The notes under the pieces are model-generated. The model was not told the origin of the DNA, ran no database searches, and saw nothing but the letters and a program-made list of their open reading frames with translations. Made by a program: the position numbers and the translations under genes. DNA of 10,432 nt. Source: Paracoccaceae bacterium (GTDB lineage Bacteria; Pseudomonadota; Alphaproteobacteria; Rhodobacterales; Rhodobacteraceae). Below are positions 1 to 7,504 of this stretch, piece after piece (the first letter of the stretch is position 1; every line of letters begins with the position of its first letter). The DNA is taken from positions 1 through 10,432 of the forward strand of contig WTGT01000063.1 in assembly GCA_011523445.1 (NCBI GenBank), given 5' to 3'.

Positions 1-1
1 G

Positions 2-802
2 CCTAGGACAGCTGCCAAGATTAGTGATTTCAGGCAATTTTTTCATCAGGATACCTTGATCTATATTGCCCACATTGAGGGAACCCCGATCAGTGAAATG
101 CTGGAAACAGCCAAAAGACTCAAAAGTGAGGGTTTTGCAATTATGCCTCACATTACGGCCAGAACGATAAGCAATTCCGATGAATTGGAAACTATCTTGA
201 AAATGTATAGGGATGATGCAGGGGTGGATTCCGCCTTGCTTCTTGCTGGAGGGGCCAAGGAAGTATATGGGGATTTTGATAGTTCCATGGGGCTTTTGAA
301 AACCGGTTTGTTTGATAAATATGGCTTCAAGAACCTGCATTTTGCAGGTCATCCGGAAGGCAATACTGACATTGACAAGAATGGCATGACCGAAAATGTT
401 GACAAGGCGCTGGTCTTCAAGAAAGATTATTCAAATCTGACAGATGTCAGTGTTGCTCTAACAACGCAATTTTCATTTGATGGCAAAGCGGTAATCAATT
501 GGGTCAGGAGAATTGGCGAAATGGGTATTGATCTTCCTGTTTACGTTGGTGTGGCAGGACCCACAAAATTACAGACACTGATTAAATTTTCACTTGCCTG
601 CGGTGTGGGACCATCCATGAAAGTTCTGAAAAAAAGGGCCAGGGACATTTCCAAATTGCTGGTTCCCTACGAACCAACCGAGGTCTTGCAGCAATTGAAT
701 GATATTTTGACCTCTCAACCAAATAGTCAAATCAGGGGAATACATTTTTTTCCCTTGGGGGGTATCAAAGCTACATCTAAATGGATAATGGAGAATCAGT
801 GA
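2..802 (+). CDS. Methylenetetrahydrofolate reductase-like protein (5' partial)
   Basis: The frame is open to the left edge of the window, so the true start lies upstream; the TTG at 56 is not needed as a start because family-like residues (TAAKISDFR) precede it. Visible landmarks are IAHIEGT (from about 65), MPHITAR (143-163), the HFAGHPEGN segment (338-364), TQFSFD (about 463-480, matching the folate-binding TQF of MetF) and a C-terminal FPLGGIK. These fit the MetF/MTHFR TIM-barrel flavoprotein family, which interconverts 5,10-methylene-THF and 5-methyl-THF. The usual N-terminal catalytic glutamate is off the window. It lies 27 bp before a methyl-THF:corrinoid methyltransferase and upstream of a corrinoid activator. 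This context suggests a dedicated catabolic reductase oxidising methyl-THF made from methylated substrates, rather than the biosynthetic MetF of methionine synthesis. Family assignment is firm; the direction of the reaction is inferred. Confidence 0.88.
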   Translation, partial: PRTAAKISDFRQFFHQDTLIYIAHIEGTPISEMLETAKRLKSEGFAIMPHITARTISNSDELETILKMYRDDAGVDSALLLAGGAKEVYGDFDSSMGLLKTGLFDKYGFKNLHFAGHPEGNTDIDKNGMTENVDKALVFKKDYSNLTDVSVALTTQFSFDGKAVINWVRRIGEMGIDLPVYVGVAGPTKLQTLIKFSLACGVGPSMKVLKKRARDISKLLVPYEPTEVLQQLNDILTSQPNSQIRGIHFFPLGGIKATSKWIMENQ

Positions 803-818
803 GTTTTCCTTTGTATGT

Positions 819-824
819 AGGAGG
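819..824 (+). promoter_or_regulatory. Shine-Dalgarno AGGAGG setting the TTG start of the methyltransferase gene
   Basis: A full consensus AGGAGG stands 5 nt before a TTG at 830. No ATG is available in frame near it, so this site supports the TTG as the real start and indicates strong independent translation within the operon. Confidence 0.8.
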
Positions 825-829
825 AATAG

Positions 830-1750
830 TTGCATAGAACAGTCGTAGAATCCAAAACCAGATCAACCATTATCGGTTTTGAGGAACCCTTTTGTGTGAT
901 TGGAGAACGAATAAACCCGACAGGCAGAAAATTATTGGCTACCGAATTGGAAGCCGGCAATTTTTCTACCGTGGAGAAGGATGCCATTCAACAGGTTGAA
1001 TGTGGTGCAAACATGCTGGATGTTAATGCTGGGGTTGTATATAATTCGAACCCCAATCCCAATGAAACCGAGCCACCCCTACTCCAGAAGTTGATAAAAC
1101 TGGTTCAAGGCTTGGTCGATGTTCCAATATGCATCGACAGTTCTGTTCCTGAGGCACTCGCTGCAGGATTGGAGGTTTGTGAGGGCAGACCCCTGGTCAA
1201 TTCTGTAACCGGCGAGGAAGAAAGATTGGAACAAATTCTACCCCTGGTCAAGAAATATAATGTGCCCGTGGTGGCCATATCGAATGATGATACCGGTATT
1301 TCAACAGACCCCGATGTTCGTTTTGCAGTGGCCAAGAAGATTGTCGAGAGAGCTTCCGATTTGGGTATTCCATCCAATGATATAGTCGTGGACCCTTTGG
1401 TAATGCCCATTGGAGCAATGGCCACGGCTGGTAACCAGGTTTTTCGCTTGGTTCGAAGGTTGCAGGAGGAATTGCATGTAAATACCACCTGTGGTGCATC
1501 AAATATTTCTTTCGGTTTGCCGAACAGACACTCGATCAATGCCACTTTCCTGCCAATGGCGATAGCATCCGGATTAACTTCAGCCATTATGAACCCTACA
1601 AGACAATTGGAAATGGATGCCATTCGGGCTGCAAACCTGTTAACTGGAAGGGATTCCAACGGTTCGCAGTGGATAAAATTCAATGCTCCGAAGGATAGGG
1701 AAGAAAACACCACACGTGTCAGGAGAAGACGTAGAAGGAGTAGAACGTAG
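830..1750 (+). CDS. Methyltetrahydrofolate:corrinoid methyltransferase (pterin-binding domain protein)
   Basis: A 306-residue protein, close to the size of AcsE/MeTr-type enzymes, which transfer a methyl group between N5-methyl-THF and the cobalt of a separate corrinoid protein. Motifs in order: GERINPTGRK (25-34), DVNAG (64-68), CIDSS (101-105), NSVTGEEE (124-131), DPLVMPIGA (188-196) and GASNISFGLPNR (222-233). The Asp and Asn residues in these motifs correspond to the pterin-binding positions of the family. There is no B12-binding domain, so it needs a partner corrinoid protein, probably encoded upstream of the window. The TTG start is supported by AGGAGG at 5 nt. The protein ends in RVRRRRRRSRT (296-306), a basic tail beyond the barrel that the enzyme core does not require. 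Operon context with the reductase and the corrinoid activator suggests the catabolic direction (methyl-cobalamin to THF), for example from methylamines or betaines; the substrate is not shown here. Confidence 0.92.
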   Translation: MHRTVVESKTRSTIIGFEEPFCVIGERINPTGRKLLATELEAGNFSTVEKDAIQQVECGANMLDVNAGVVYNSNPNPNETEPPLLQKLIKLVQGLVDVPICIDSSVPEALAAGLEVCEGRPLVNSVTGEEERLEQILPLVKKYNVPVVAISNDDTGISTDPDVRFAVAKKIVERASDLGIPSNDIVVDPLVMPIGAMATAGNQVFRLVRRLQEELHVNTTCGASNISFGLPNRHSINATFLPMAIASGLTSAIMNPTRQLEMDAIRAANLLTGRDSNGSQWIKFNAPKDREENTTRVRRRRRRSRT

Positions 1751-1794
1751 TAGAAGGAACTTATTGCCCCTCTTCTATTTCACAAATTGAAACA

Positions 1795-3834
1795 GTGACC
1801 AGCCCAGATCCCTTGATAGTTTTTTCTCCTTCAGGAAAAAGGGGAAGATTTCCGGTAGGCACACCTGTATTGCAGGCAGCCAGAAAGCTGGGTGTTGATC
1901 TGGACAGTGTTTGTGGAGGGCGAGGTATTTGTTCAAGATGCCAGATTACACCTTCTTACGGTTCCTTTCCAAAGTACCAGATTGAATCATCCGAGAAATC
2001 ACTATCAGAATGGAATGCCATTGAAGAAAGATATGATCGGGTCAGAGGATTAAAGACCGGTCGGCGTTTGGGATGTCAGGCTCAAATCCTGGCTGATATA
2101 ATCGTTGATGTACCACCGGAATCCCAAGTACACAAGCAGGTTGTAAGAAAGGCTGCGGATGCACGCTCTGTAATCATGGATCCCTCTACCCGTCTGTTTT
2201 ATGTTGAGGTTCAAAAGCCTGACATGCATAAACCTGAAGGTGACCTTGAAAGGGTTCGGAAGGCATTGAAGGAACAATGGGACATCGACAATGTGGGTAT
2301 TTGCACAAGTCAGTTAAGAATTCTTCAGCAAATTCTAAGAAAGGATGATTTCAGGATAACCCTTGCAATTTGGGAGAATCACCACAATGGGGAGTTAAAA
2401 ATAACAAGGTTATGGAGCGGGTTTCATGAAGATCCTGTATTTGGCCTCGCCATTGATCTGGGTTCAACCACAATTGCCGTGCATCTATGTAATCTAAGGG
2501 ATGGATCAGTACTGGATTCGGCAGGTATAATGAACCCTCAAATCAGGTTTGGTGAAGACCTGATGAGCCGTGTTTCCTACTCGATGATGAATGCCGGAGG
2601 TGACAAGGAACTAACCGAAGCCGTTCGTGAAGGCTTGAATACCGTATTCGAGACCATCGCCGAAAACAACAATATCTCCATAAATTCTGTTTTGGATGTA
2701 GTCATTGTATGTAATCCTGTCATGCATCACCTTTTACTCGGGATTGACCCTGTAGAACTGGGTCAAGCGCCATTTGCCCTGGCCGTATCCTCCTCCTTGA
2801 ACCTCATTGCCTCGGATCTTAACCTAGATTCACTGGAATATTCTACTCCCATTTACCTATTTCCTTGTGTTGCTGGTCATGTCGGGGCCGATGCTGCGGG
2901 AGTAATATTGTCTGAGGAACCACAAAAATCAGATGACAAGGTACTGGTAGTGGATGTTGGAACCAATGCTGAAATCATATTTGGTGACAAAACAAGGGTT
3001 TTGGCTTGTTCCTCCCCAACCGGCCCGGCATTTGAAGGTGCACAAATATCTTCCGGCCAAAGAGCTTCGCCCGGTTCAATTGAAAGGGTCTCTATTGATC
3101 CTGAGACCAAAGTACCCCGTTTTCGGGTAATTGGAAGTGATTTGTGGTCAGATGAGGAAGGCTTTCAAGATGTTATACTGAACACGGGTGTCAATGGCAT
3201 TTGTGGATCAGGTATTATCGAGGCGATTGCCGAGATGCGCATGACAGGAATAATCGACAATTCCGGTCTGATCGGTTCACCTGAAACATTGGGTTCCAAC
3301 CGTATTATTGCGAATGGCAGAACCTATTCATATGTCCTTTATGAAGATACTGAAACTGGTGCTCCCCCCATAATGGTAACCCAGAATGATGTCCGCGCAA
3401 TACAACTTGCCAAGTCTGCACTTTATGCAGGGGCTAAGTTATTGATTGAAAAATTTGGAACCGACAAGGTTGATCGCATTGTTCTGGCGGGTGCTTTTGG
3501 TTCACATATCTCTACCAAGCATGCGATGGTATTGGGAATGATTCCCGATTGTCAACTGGACAAGGTTGTTTCATCCGGTAATGCTGCTGGTACGGGGGCT
3601 AGAATTGGATTGTGCAATCTTGAAGCAAGAAGGGAAATTGAGAAGACCGTTTTCCAGATTGAAAAGATCGAAACAGCAGTTGAACCCAAATTTCAGGAAC
3701 ATTTTGTCAATGCGAACGCAATTCCTCATGCCGTGGATGATTTTCCAGAGTTAAATAAGTTAATCAATCTACCCAGAAACAGTCATCTGGTAGGGTCAGG
3801 TAAAAGAAGACAAAGAAGACCACGAAACCTGTGA
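1795..3834 (+). CDS. RACo-like corrinoid activation protein: [2Fe-2S] ferredoxin plus ASKHA ATPase (DUF4445 family)
   Basis: A 679-residue protein. The N-terminus is a plant-type ferredoxin with Cys40, Cys46, Cys49 and Cys94 (CX5CX2C...C) as likely [2Fe-2S] ligands. A linker to about residue 215 is followed by an actin/hexokinase-type ATPase domain: AIDLGSTT near 220, VVDVGTNAE near 385, CGSGIIEAI near 470 and LAGAFGS near 564. This is the layout of RACo, which uses ATP to reduce the inactive Co(II) form of corrinoid proteins to Co(I). It follows the methyltransferase by 44 bp in the same direction, fitting repair of the corrinoid partner. The GTG start at 1795 has only a weak Shine-Dalgarno; no ATG lies in the open frame upstream (back to 1744), and a TTG at 1813 is an alternative. 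The end carries a basic tail, SGKRRQRRPRNL, like that of the preceding protein. Confidence 0.9.
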   Translation: MTSPDPLIVFSPSGKRGRFPVGTPVLQAARKLGVDLDSVCGGRGICSRCQITPSYGSFPKYQIESSEKSLSEWNAIEERYDRVRGLKTGRRLGCQAQILADIIVDVPPESQVHKQVVRKAADARSVIMDPSTRLFYVEVQKPDMHKPEGDLERVRKALKEQWDIDNVGICTSQLRILQQILRKDDFRITLAIWENHHNGELKITRLWSGFHEDPVFGLAIDLGSTTIAVHLCNLRDGSVLDSAGIMNPQIRFGEDLMSRVSYSMMNAGGDKELTEAVREGLNTVFETIAENNNISINSVLDVVIVCNPVMHHLLLGIDPVELGQAPFALAVSSSLNLIASDLNLDSLEYSTPIYLFPCVAGHVGADAAGVILSEEPQKSDDKVLVVDVGTNAEIIFGDKTRVLACSSPTGPAFEGAQISSGQRASPGSIERVSIDPETKVPRFRVIGSDLWSDEEGFQDVILNTGVNGICGSGIIEAIAEMRMTGIIDNSGLIGSPETLGSNRIIANGRTYSYVLYEDTETGAPPIMVTQNDVRAIQLAKSALYAGAKLLIEKFGTDKVDRIVLAGAFGSHISTKHAMVLGMIPDCQLDKVVSSGNAAGTGARIGLCNLEARREIEKTVFQIEKIETAVEPKFQEHFVNANAIPHAVDDFPELNKLINLPRNSHLVGSGKRRQRRPRNL

Positions 3835-3888
3835 AACCATTTCCATTTAGATCTTCAAAGACTAGTTTCTTGGAAAAGGAAGTGATGA

Positions 3889-3905
3889 GGATTAACCATT
3901 AGTCC
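3889..3905 (+). terminator. Possible weak terminator hairpin after the methyl-transfer operon
   Basis: GGATTAA (3889-3895) and TTAGTCC (3899-3905) can form a 7-bp stem with one G-U pair and a 3-nt loop, about 55 nt after the stop of the RACo-like gene. The sequence that follows (AGATTCTTGTT) is only partly T-rich, so a strong intrinsic terminator is not shown. Confidence 0.25.
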
Positions 3906-3946
3906 AGATTCTTGTTAATAAATTCGGATTATTTCTGGGTGTCGTT

Positions 3947-3952
3947 AGGGGG
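3947..3952 (+). promoter_or_regulatory. Strong Shine-Dalgarno of a short leader frame before the MATE gene
   Basis: AGGGGG stands 5 nt before a TTG at 3958 that opens an 11-codon frame. It is the best ribosome-binding sequence in the spacer, yet it lies 45 nt before the MATE start at 3998, which itself has no visible Shine-Dalgarno. Confidence 0.45.
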
Positions 3953-3957
3953 ATATA

Positions 3958-3993
3958 TTGATCAAAAACACAAATCCTCGTGAATTCGATTGA
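3958..3993 (+). CDS. Possible 11-codon leader peptide upstream of the MATE pump
   Basis: TTG at 3958 opens the short frame LIKNTNPREFD, ending at TGA 3991-3993. It is preceded by AGGGGG at good spacing and ends 4 nt before the TTG proposed for the MATE gene, in a different frame. The stop codon falls in the loop of a potential stem-loop (3977-4012). The arrangement fits a leader peptide whose translation opens the start of the downstream gene. Alternatives are that it is the true N-terminus of the pump separated by a frameshift or a base error, or a chance frame. Confidence 0.3.
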   Translation: MIKNTNPREFD

Positions 3994-4012
3994 CTGATTG
4001 AACGAATTCGAG
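3977..4012 (+). promoter_or_regulatory. Stem-loop enclosing the proposed MATE start codon
   Basis: CTCG (3977-3980) plus AATTCG (3983-3988) can pair with CGAATTCGAG (4003-4012), giving a 10-bp stem with a 2-nt bulge and a 14-nt loop (3989-4002). The loop contains both the leader stop (3991-3993) and the TTG at 3998. A ribosome stopping at the leader TGA would cover and open this stem. The pairing is read directly from the sequence; a regulatory role is inference. Confidence 0.4.
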
Positions 4013-5407
4013 AGTGGTTACCAGGCGATGTTTAGAAAATCCGTCTTAAAAGAACAACATAAACAAATCATCCGAACCGCAACTCCACTGTCGGTTGGAT
4101 TTGGATTTCAGTCTTTCATGGGTATCTCTGAAGTTCTGGTGGTGGCACGATCAGGGGCTGAGTCCCTAGCCGGGGTCAGTATCGCTGTGTCATTGGCATG
4201 GATGATGTATCTGATCGTAATTGGTTTTGTCAGTGCTTCTATACCCCTGATTGCAAAAGCAGCAGCCAAGAATCAGGACCAAGCAGCACAGGTTTCCGTA
4301 TTAAGCACACTGGTGATTTTGGCTTGTACAACCCTGTTTGGAATGATGGCCTTGTTCTCCACAGTACACTTCATCCATCTGTTATCAGTTTCTTCCGAAA
4401 TGACAAAGGCGGTTACTGCCTGGATAAAGGCTGCTATGTTTGGATTTCCAGCCATGTGTCTGTTTTTTGGGCTGCGGTCAATCGGTACAGCCCTTGACCA
4501 AACAGGGTTTGTGGGGAAAGTGTTAGCCATTAGTGCTGTTGCTCATTTGGCAGCATTGATGATGTTTTCGTTCGACTCTCCTTGGTCGTTTGGATGGGGA
4601 GCGTTCGGAGCAGGATTGGCACATTCTGTAGCTAGCTGGGTCGCTCTGTTAGGGTCTTTCTATTATTTTTTTCTTTCGCCCAAATCAAAAATAAAAACAG
4701 TCTTTCCGTTTACTTGGGCTCTACCTAACCTTGGTCTAGAAATGAAGCACCACATCTTGCTTGGAATTCCAGTTACTGCCAGGATTTTTCTCGTTGAAGG
4801 GTTTGGTTATTTCCTAGTGTTAATTCTACCATTGTTGGTGACTGCGGTTGAGATCAGTGCTCATACAATCGGGCTTCGTATAGCCTCAATCAGTGCCACA
4901 TTGGCCTTGGGCGTGTCCAGCGCGGTTGCAGCACAAATAGGATCAGCACGTGGCAGAAATTCCATTAATATAGCCTTCGTCTATTCAAAATCCGCGTTCG
5001 AAATAGGACTGGCGATAAGTTTGCTTTGCATGATTGGCCTTCTGATCATAACGCCACTACTACTACGGTATCTGGAAAACGAAGGAGCATCAATTTCCAT
5101 CATCTTCATTCTACTGATAGCAGCATATCAAGCCGTTGTTGTCATACAAACCACAACAACGGGTGCATTGCTTGGTTTTGAAAAAACGATTGCACCCTTG
5201 ATCGCGACCGTTGTCGGCCCATGGTGTACCTGCCTGGGTTTGATCTTTCTCATCACCCGAATTTTGGAAATAAATATCCAGATTGTTTGGGTTTGTCTTG
5301 TGATTGGATACCTTTTCTCAAGCACAATTTGTGTCCTGTCTTTGAATAAACAGGTTTCTCACGAACGAAAACTGGTTACCGAAAATGATATCAATCAGGC
5401 GGACTAG
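3998..5407 (+). CDS. MATE-family efflux transporter
   Basis: A 469-residue, strongly hydrophobic protein in the usual size range of MATE pumps, with about 12 predicted membrane segments in two six-helix halves and a short polar C-terminus. The first half has the family pattern of a small-residue-rich helix followed by GAESLAGVSIA, then a loop leading to ASIPLIAKAAAKNQ. The second half repeats it with AVEISAHTIGLR, a Gly/Ala/Ser-rich helix, and AAQIGSARGR. MATE proteins export cationic drugs or metabolites in exchange for Na+ or H+; substrate and coupling ion cannot be read here. The start is uncertain: TTG at 3998 lacks a Shine-Dalgarno and an in-frame ATG lies at 4028 (before FRKSVLK). It has its own spacer and no functional tie to either neighbour, so it is probably a separate transcription unit. 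Confidence 0.85.
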   Translation: MNEFESGYQAMFRKSVLKEQHKQIIRTATPLSVGFGFQSFMGISEVLVVARSGAESLAGVSIAVSLAWMMYLIVIGFVSASIPLIAKAAAKNQDQAAQVSVLSTLVILACTTLFGMMALFSTVHFIHLLSVSSEMTKAVTAWIKAAMFGFPAMCLFFGLRSIGTALDQTGFVGKVLAISAVAHLAALMMFSFDSPWSFGWGAFGAGLAHSVASWVALLGSFYYFFLSPKSKIKTVFPFTWALPNLGLEMKHHILLGIPVTARIFLVEGFGYFLVLILPLLVTAVEISAHTIGLRIASISATLALGVSSAVAAQIGSARGRNSINIAFVYSKSAFEIGLAISLLCMIGLLIITPLLLRYLENEGASISIIFILLIAAYQAVVVIQTTTTGALLGFEKTIAPLIATVVGPWCTCLGLIFLITRILEINIQIVWVCLVIGYLFSSTICVLSLNKQVSHERKLVTENDINQAD

Positions 5408-5476
5408 ATATTATTAGGACATGAATTTAGTGGTCACTGAGGAATGCAGCTTTAAAAAATATGAAAGCAATGGCTT

Positions 5477-5641
5477 ATGAAAAATAACAACGATTGCTGG
5501 AAAGCACATGTTTCCGTACTTCAAGTCAACTCTGTTTCTACCTTGACCCAAGAAGTAGTACAGTACCTTGTACCCAAACAAAGAGAAAAATCTTTATCTC
5601 GGATATGGCGACGTGAGTTGGGTACACTAATCATGGAGTGA
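5477..5641 (+). CDS. Small hypothetical ORF, 54 codons, doubtful
   Basis: ATG at 5477 opens a 54-codon frame ending at TGA 5639-5641. The peptide is soluble and basic towards the end, containing CWKAHVSVL near the start and SLSRIWRRELG near the end. The spacing of the Trp residues and the SLSRIWRRELG stretch faintly recall the helix-turn-helix OrfA proteins of IS66-like elements, but this is weak and no OrfB follows. Upstream, only a weak GAAAG could serve as Shine-Dalgarno. It could be a small gene, a remnant of one, or chance. Confidence 0.18.
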   Translation: MKNNNDCWKAHVSVLQVNSVSTLTQEVVQYLVPKQREKSLSRIWRRELGTLIME

Positions 5642-5861
5642 GGGACTAGTACAATAGGTATTGATGCAGTACCAATCTTGTTGAAGTTGCTCATGGGGGA
5701 AGTATTCAACAAGTTAATGGTAAGATTTTTTTCATGCACTGAAGCGTTCAATTTCGGGGAAATCAGATTCATCAGGATAAATTCATCAAACCAGTCTTCA
5801 TGGAATTTTTCAACAATCTACAAGGTAGAAGTTTCATTCATTGAACCAAAATGTGGAATAT

Positions 5862-5883
5862 CACTGATTTACTTTTTTCAGTG
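5862..5883. terminator. Small inverted repeat beyond the pgi stop
   Basis: CACTGA (5862-5867) and TCAGTG (5878-5883) form a perfect 6-bp stem with a 10-nt loop, 34 nt downstream of the pgi stop in the sense of the minus strand. No T-run follows the stem on the minus strand, so if it ends the zwf operon transcript it is a weak or non-intrinsic terminator. Confidence 0.25.
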
Positions 5884-5884
5884 T
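5872..5884 (+). repeat. 13-bp direct repeat, copy 1
   Basis: CTTTTTTCAGTGT occurs here and again at 9833-9845 in the same orientation. With the five bases before it, the match is 16 of 18. The two copies lie in the intergenic regions on either side of the zwf-pgl-pgi operon. Confidence 0.5.
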
Positions 5885-5917
5885 CAATGTATTGATTTTG
5901 GGAATGTAATTGAGACG

Positions 5918-7498
5918 TTACGTTTGACGAAATTCATGGGTTTTTGAAATCAGTTCCCCAAGTGATTTGCTAAAACCACTTTCTTGGCGATTTTTGTCAT
6001 TTATCGAAGGATAAATCTTCTGGGCCAAACCCTTACCTAGCTCTACTCCCCACTGATCAAAACTGTTAATTCCCAATATCACACCCTCAACAAAAACCCG
6101 ATGTTCGTACAAGGCAATCAGTTGACCTAAAACATGAGGGGTTAGTATTTTATATAACAACGTGGTCGAAGGGCGATTACCGTTAAAATACCGATATTTA
6201 GGAAGATTTTGATTACCTTTTGACAAGGTTCCGTACATGAGTGCTTCGGATTGTGCAAGACAATTGGCAACTAGGTAATCATGGTGGGTTTGAAGGTCTT
6301 TTTCATGTCCCATTGCCCCAACCAAAAATTCACACGGGGTGATGATATTACTGTGATGTAGATGCTGAAAATATGCATGCTGACCATTGCTGCCGGTTCC
6401 GCCCCAGATTACGGGTCCCGAGGGCAACCCTATTTCAGATTGGTCAAATTTGACAACCTTGCCATTGGATTCCATTTCAAGTTGCTGGAGATAGTCCGGA
6501 AAATATTCCATTCTTTCTTCATAAGGGATTACTGCTCTGGTCGAATGGCCACAGATCTGATTATGCCATATGCCAACCAAGGCTAGTATCATGGGTAGAT
6601 TGGCATGGGCAGGAGCTGTTCGAAAATGGCAATCCATACTCTTGCCACCTTCATGAAATTGTTCAAAATTATCCTTGCCAATGGCAATTGCAGCACTCAA
6701 TCCGATAGCAGACCAAATTGAATATCGACCACCAACCCATTCACCGAAGGTAAATATTCGCTCTTCAGGTATGTCCCACTCCAAACATTTCTCCCGGGCG
6801 TTAGAAATGGCGCACATGTGTTTACCTACTTCAGCCCCAAGGGAATCGGCCAACCAATGCTTTACATGAAGGGCATTTGTCATGGTTTCCAAAGTCGTAA
6901 AGGTCTTGGAAGCAACAATGACAAGTGTTGTTTCAGGGTCCAATCCCCTTGTCAGATCGAATGTCTGGGCGCCATCAATGTTTGAAAGAAAATGTATACT
7001 CGGACCATCAGTATAGGGAACAAGGGCTTTGGTTACCATTTTGGGGCCCAAATCAGAACCACCGATCCCGATATTGATAACATCAGTAAATTTGGTACCA
7101 TTCCTCGCCAGTACCTGCCCTTCCCTGATTGCTTCGGCAAATGACAAAAATCTGTTTTGGGTCTGTTGTACCTCTTTGTTTATTGCATTGCCGCCAATGA
7201 GGATTTCCGGTCCCTTAGGGTTTCGTTCAAGAGTGTGAAGAACTGATCTGTTTTCGGTAAAGTTGATTTGTTCACCGGCAAACATACATTCACGATATTG
7301 ACCAACGTTTTTTGAACTCGCCAAATGGATTAACAGGTTTCGAGTGGATAGATCAATATTGGTTTTGGAATAATCAAAATACAATCCATCGCATTCAATT
7401 GAGAAACTTGCCAATCGGTCGATATCACTGTCAAAGAGTGATGTAATCCTTCGGTTGGATGCTTCCTTGCACCTCTGTTTTAATGCTGTCCAGATCAT
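5918..7498 (-). CDS. pgi: Glucose-6-phosphate isomerase
   Basis: A 526-residue protein, slightly shorter than the E. coli enzyme (about 549). It interconverts glucose-6-phosphate and fructose-6-phosphate in the cytoplasm. Landmarks are GIGGSDLGP (144-152), the phosphate-binding ASKTFTTLET (196-205), the first family signature FGEWVGGRYSIWSAIG (251-266), MESNGK (342-347), GSNGQHAYFQ (369-378) and the second signature in EGVILGINSFDQWGVELGK (471-489). By alignment from memory with rabbit PGI, Glu343, His374 and Lys489 are the catalytic residues, and all are present. ATG at 7498 starts 6 nt after the pgl stop, so it is the last gene of the zwf-pgl-pgi operon. In this setting it lets fructose-6-phosphate enter the oxidative branch as well as serving gluconeogenesis. 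No truncation or missing motif is seen. Confidence 0.97.
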   Translation of the reverse strand: MIWTALKQRCKEASNRRITSLFDSDIDRLASFSIECDGLYFDYSKTNIDLSTRNLLIHLASSKNVGQYRECMFAGEQINFTENRSVLHTLERNPKGPEILIGGNAINKEVQQTQNRFLSFAEAIREGQVLARNGTKFTDVINIGIGGSDLGPKMVTKALVPYTDGPSIHFLSNIDGAQTFDLTRGLDPETTLVIVASKTFTTLETMTNALHVKHWLADSLGAEVGKHMCAISNAREKCLEWDIPEERIFTFGEWVGGRYSIWSAIGLSAAIAIGKDNFEQFHEGGKSMDCHFRTAPAHANLPMILALVGIWHNQICGHSTRAVIPYEERMEYFPDYLQQLEMESNGKVVKFDQSEIGLPSGPVIWGGTGSNGQHAYFQHLHHSNIITPCEFLVGAMGHEKDLQTHHDYLVANCLAQSEALMYGTLSKGNQNLPKYRYFNGNRPSTTLLYKILTPHVLGQLIALYEHRVFVEGVILGINSFDQWGVELGKGLAQKIYPSINDKNRQESGFSKSLGELISKTHEFRQT

Positions 7499-7504
7499 CG
7501 GGTA

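Larger units (their letters stand above)
5408..5917. other. 510-bp region between MATE and pgi without a convincing gene
   Basis: This stretch separates two converging genes. I see no RNA gene and no recognisable insertion-sequence end. The + frame starting at 5477 has only one stop (TGA 5639-5641) before 5947, but the part after the stop (TTG 5678 onward) is Phe/Ile/Ser-rich, overlaps the 3' end of pgi and resembles no family I know. An 83-codon minus-strand frame (5521-5772) is also unconvincing. A 19-codon frame (5421-5480) overlaps the ATG at 5477 by 4 nt. It may be a decayed gene or ordinary convergent intergenic DNA. Confidence 0.5.

Noticed and set aside
1105..1713. Long minus-strand open frame (202 codons) inside the methyltransferase gene
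   Set aside because: It is wholly antisense to a gene with clear family motifs, and its product shows no recognisable domain.
3835..3997. Cobalamin riboswitch in the spacer after the corrinoid-related operon
   Set aside because: The spacer is only 163 bp, lies downstream of the B12-dependent genes, and shows no B12-box-like core. A riboswitch, if any, would be upstream of the window.
5429..5442. Small palindrome TTAGTGGTCACTGA after the MATE stop as a terminator
   Set aside because: The loop would be only 2 nt, one pair is a wobble, and no T-run follows closely.
5639..5641. In-frame TGA as a selenocysteine codon
   Set aside because: No conserved redox motif around it and no recognised selenoprotein family. 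A stop in non-coding or decayed sequence explains it better.
5521..5772. 83-codon minus-strand frame in the MATE-pgi gap
   Set aside because: No motif or convincing ribosome-binding site, and it overlaps the competing + frame. It is plausible by chance in AT-rich spacer.
5678..5947. 89-codon + frame running into the 3' end of pgi
   Set aside because: TTG start without Shine-Dalgarno, Phe/Ile/Ser-rich product with no recognisable pattern, and overlap with the antisense end of pgi.
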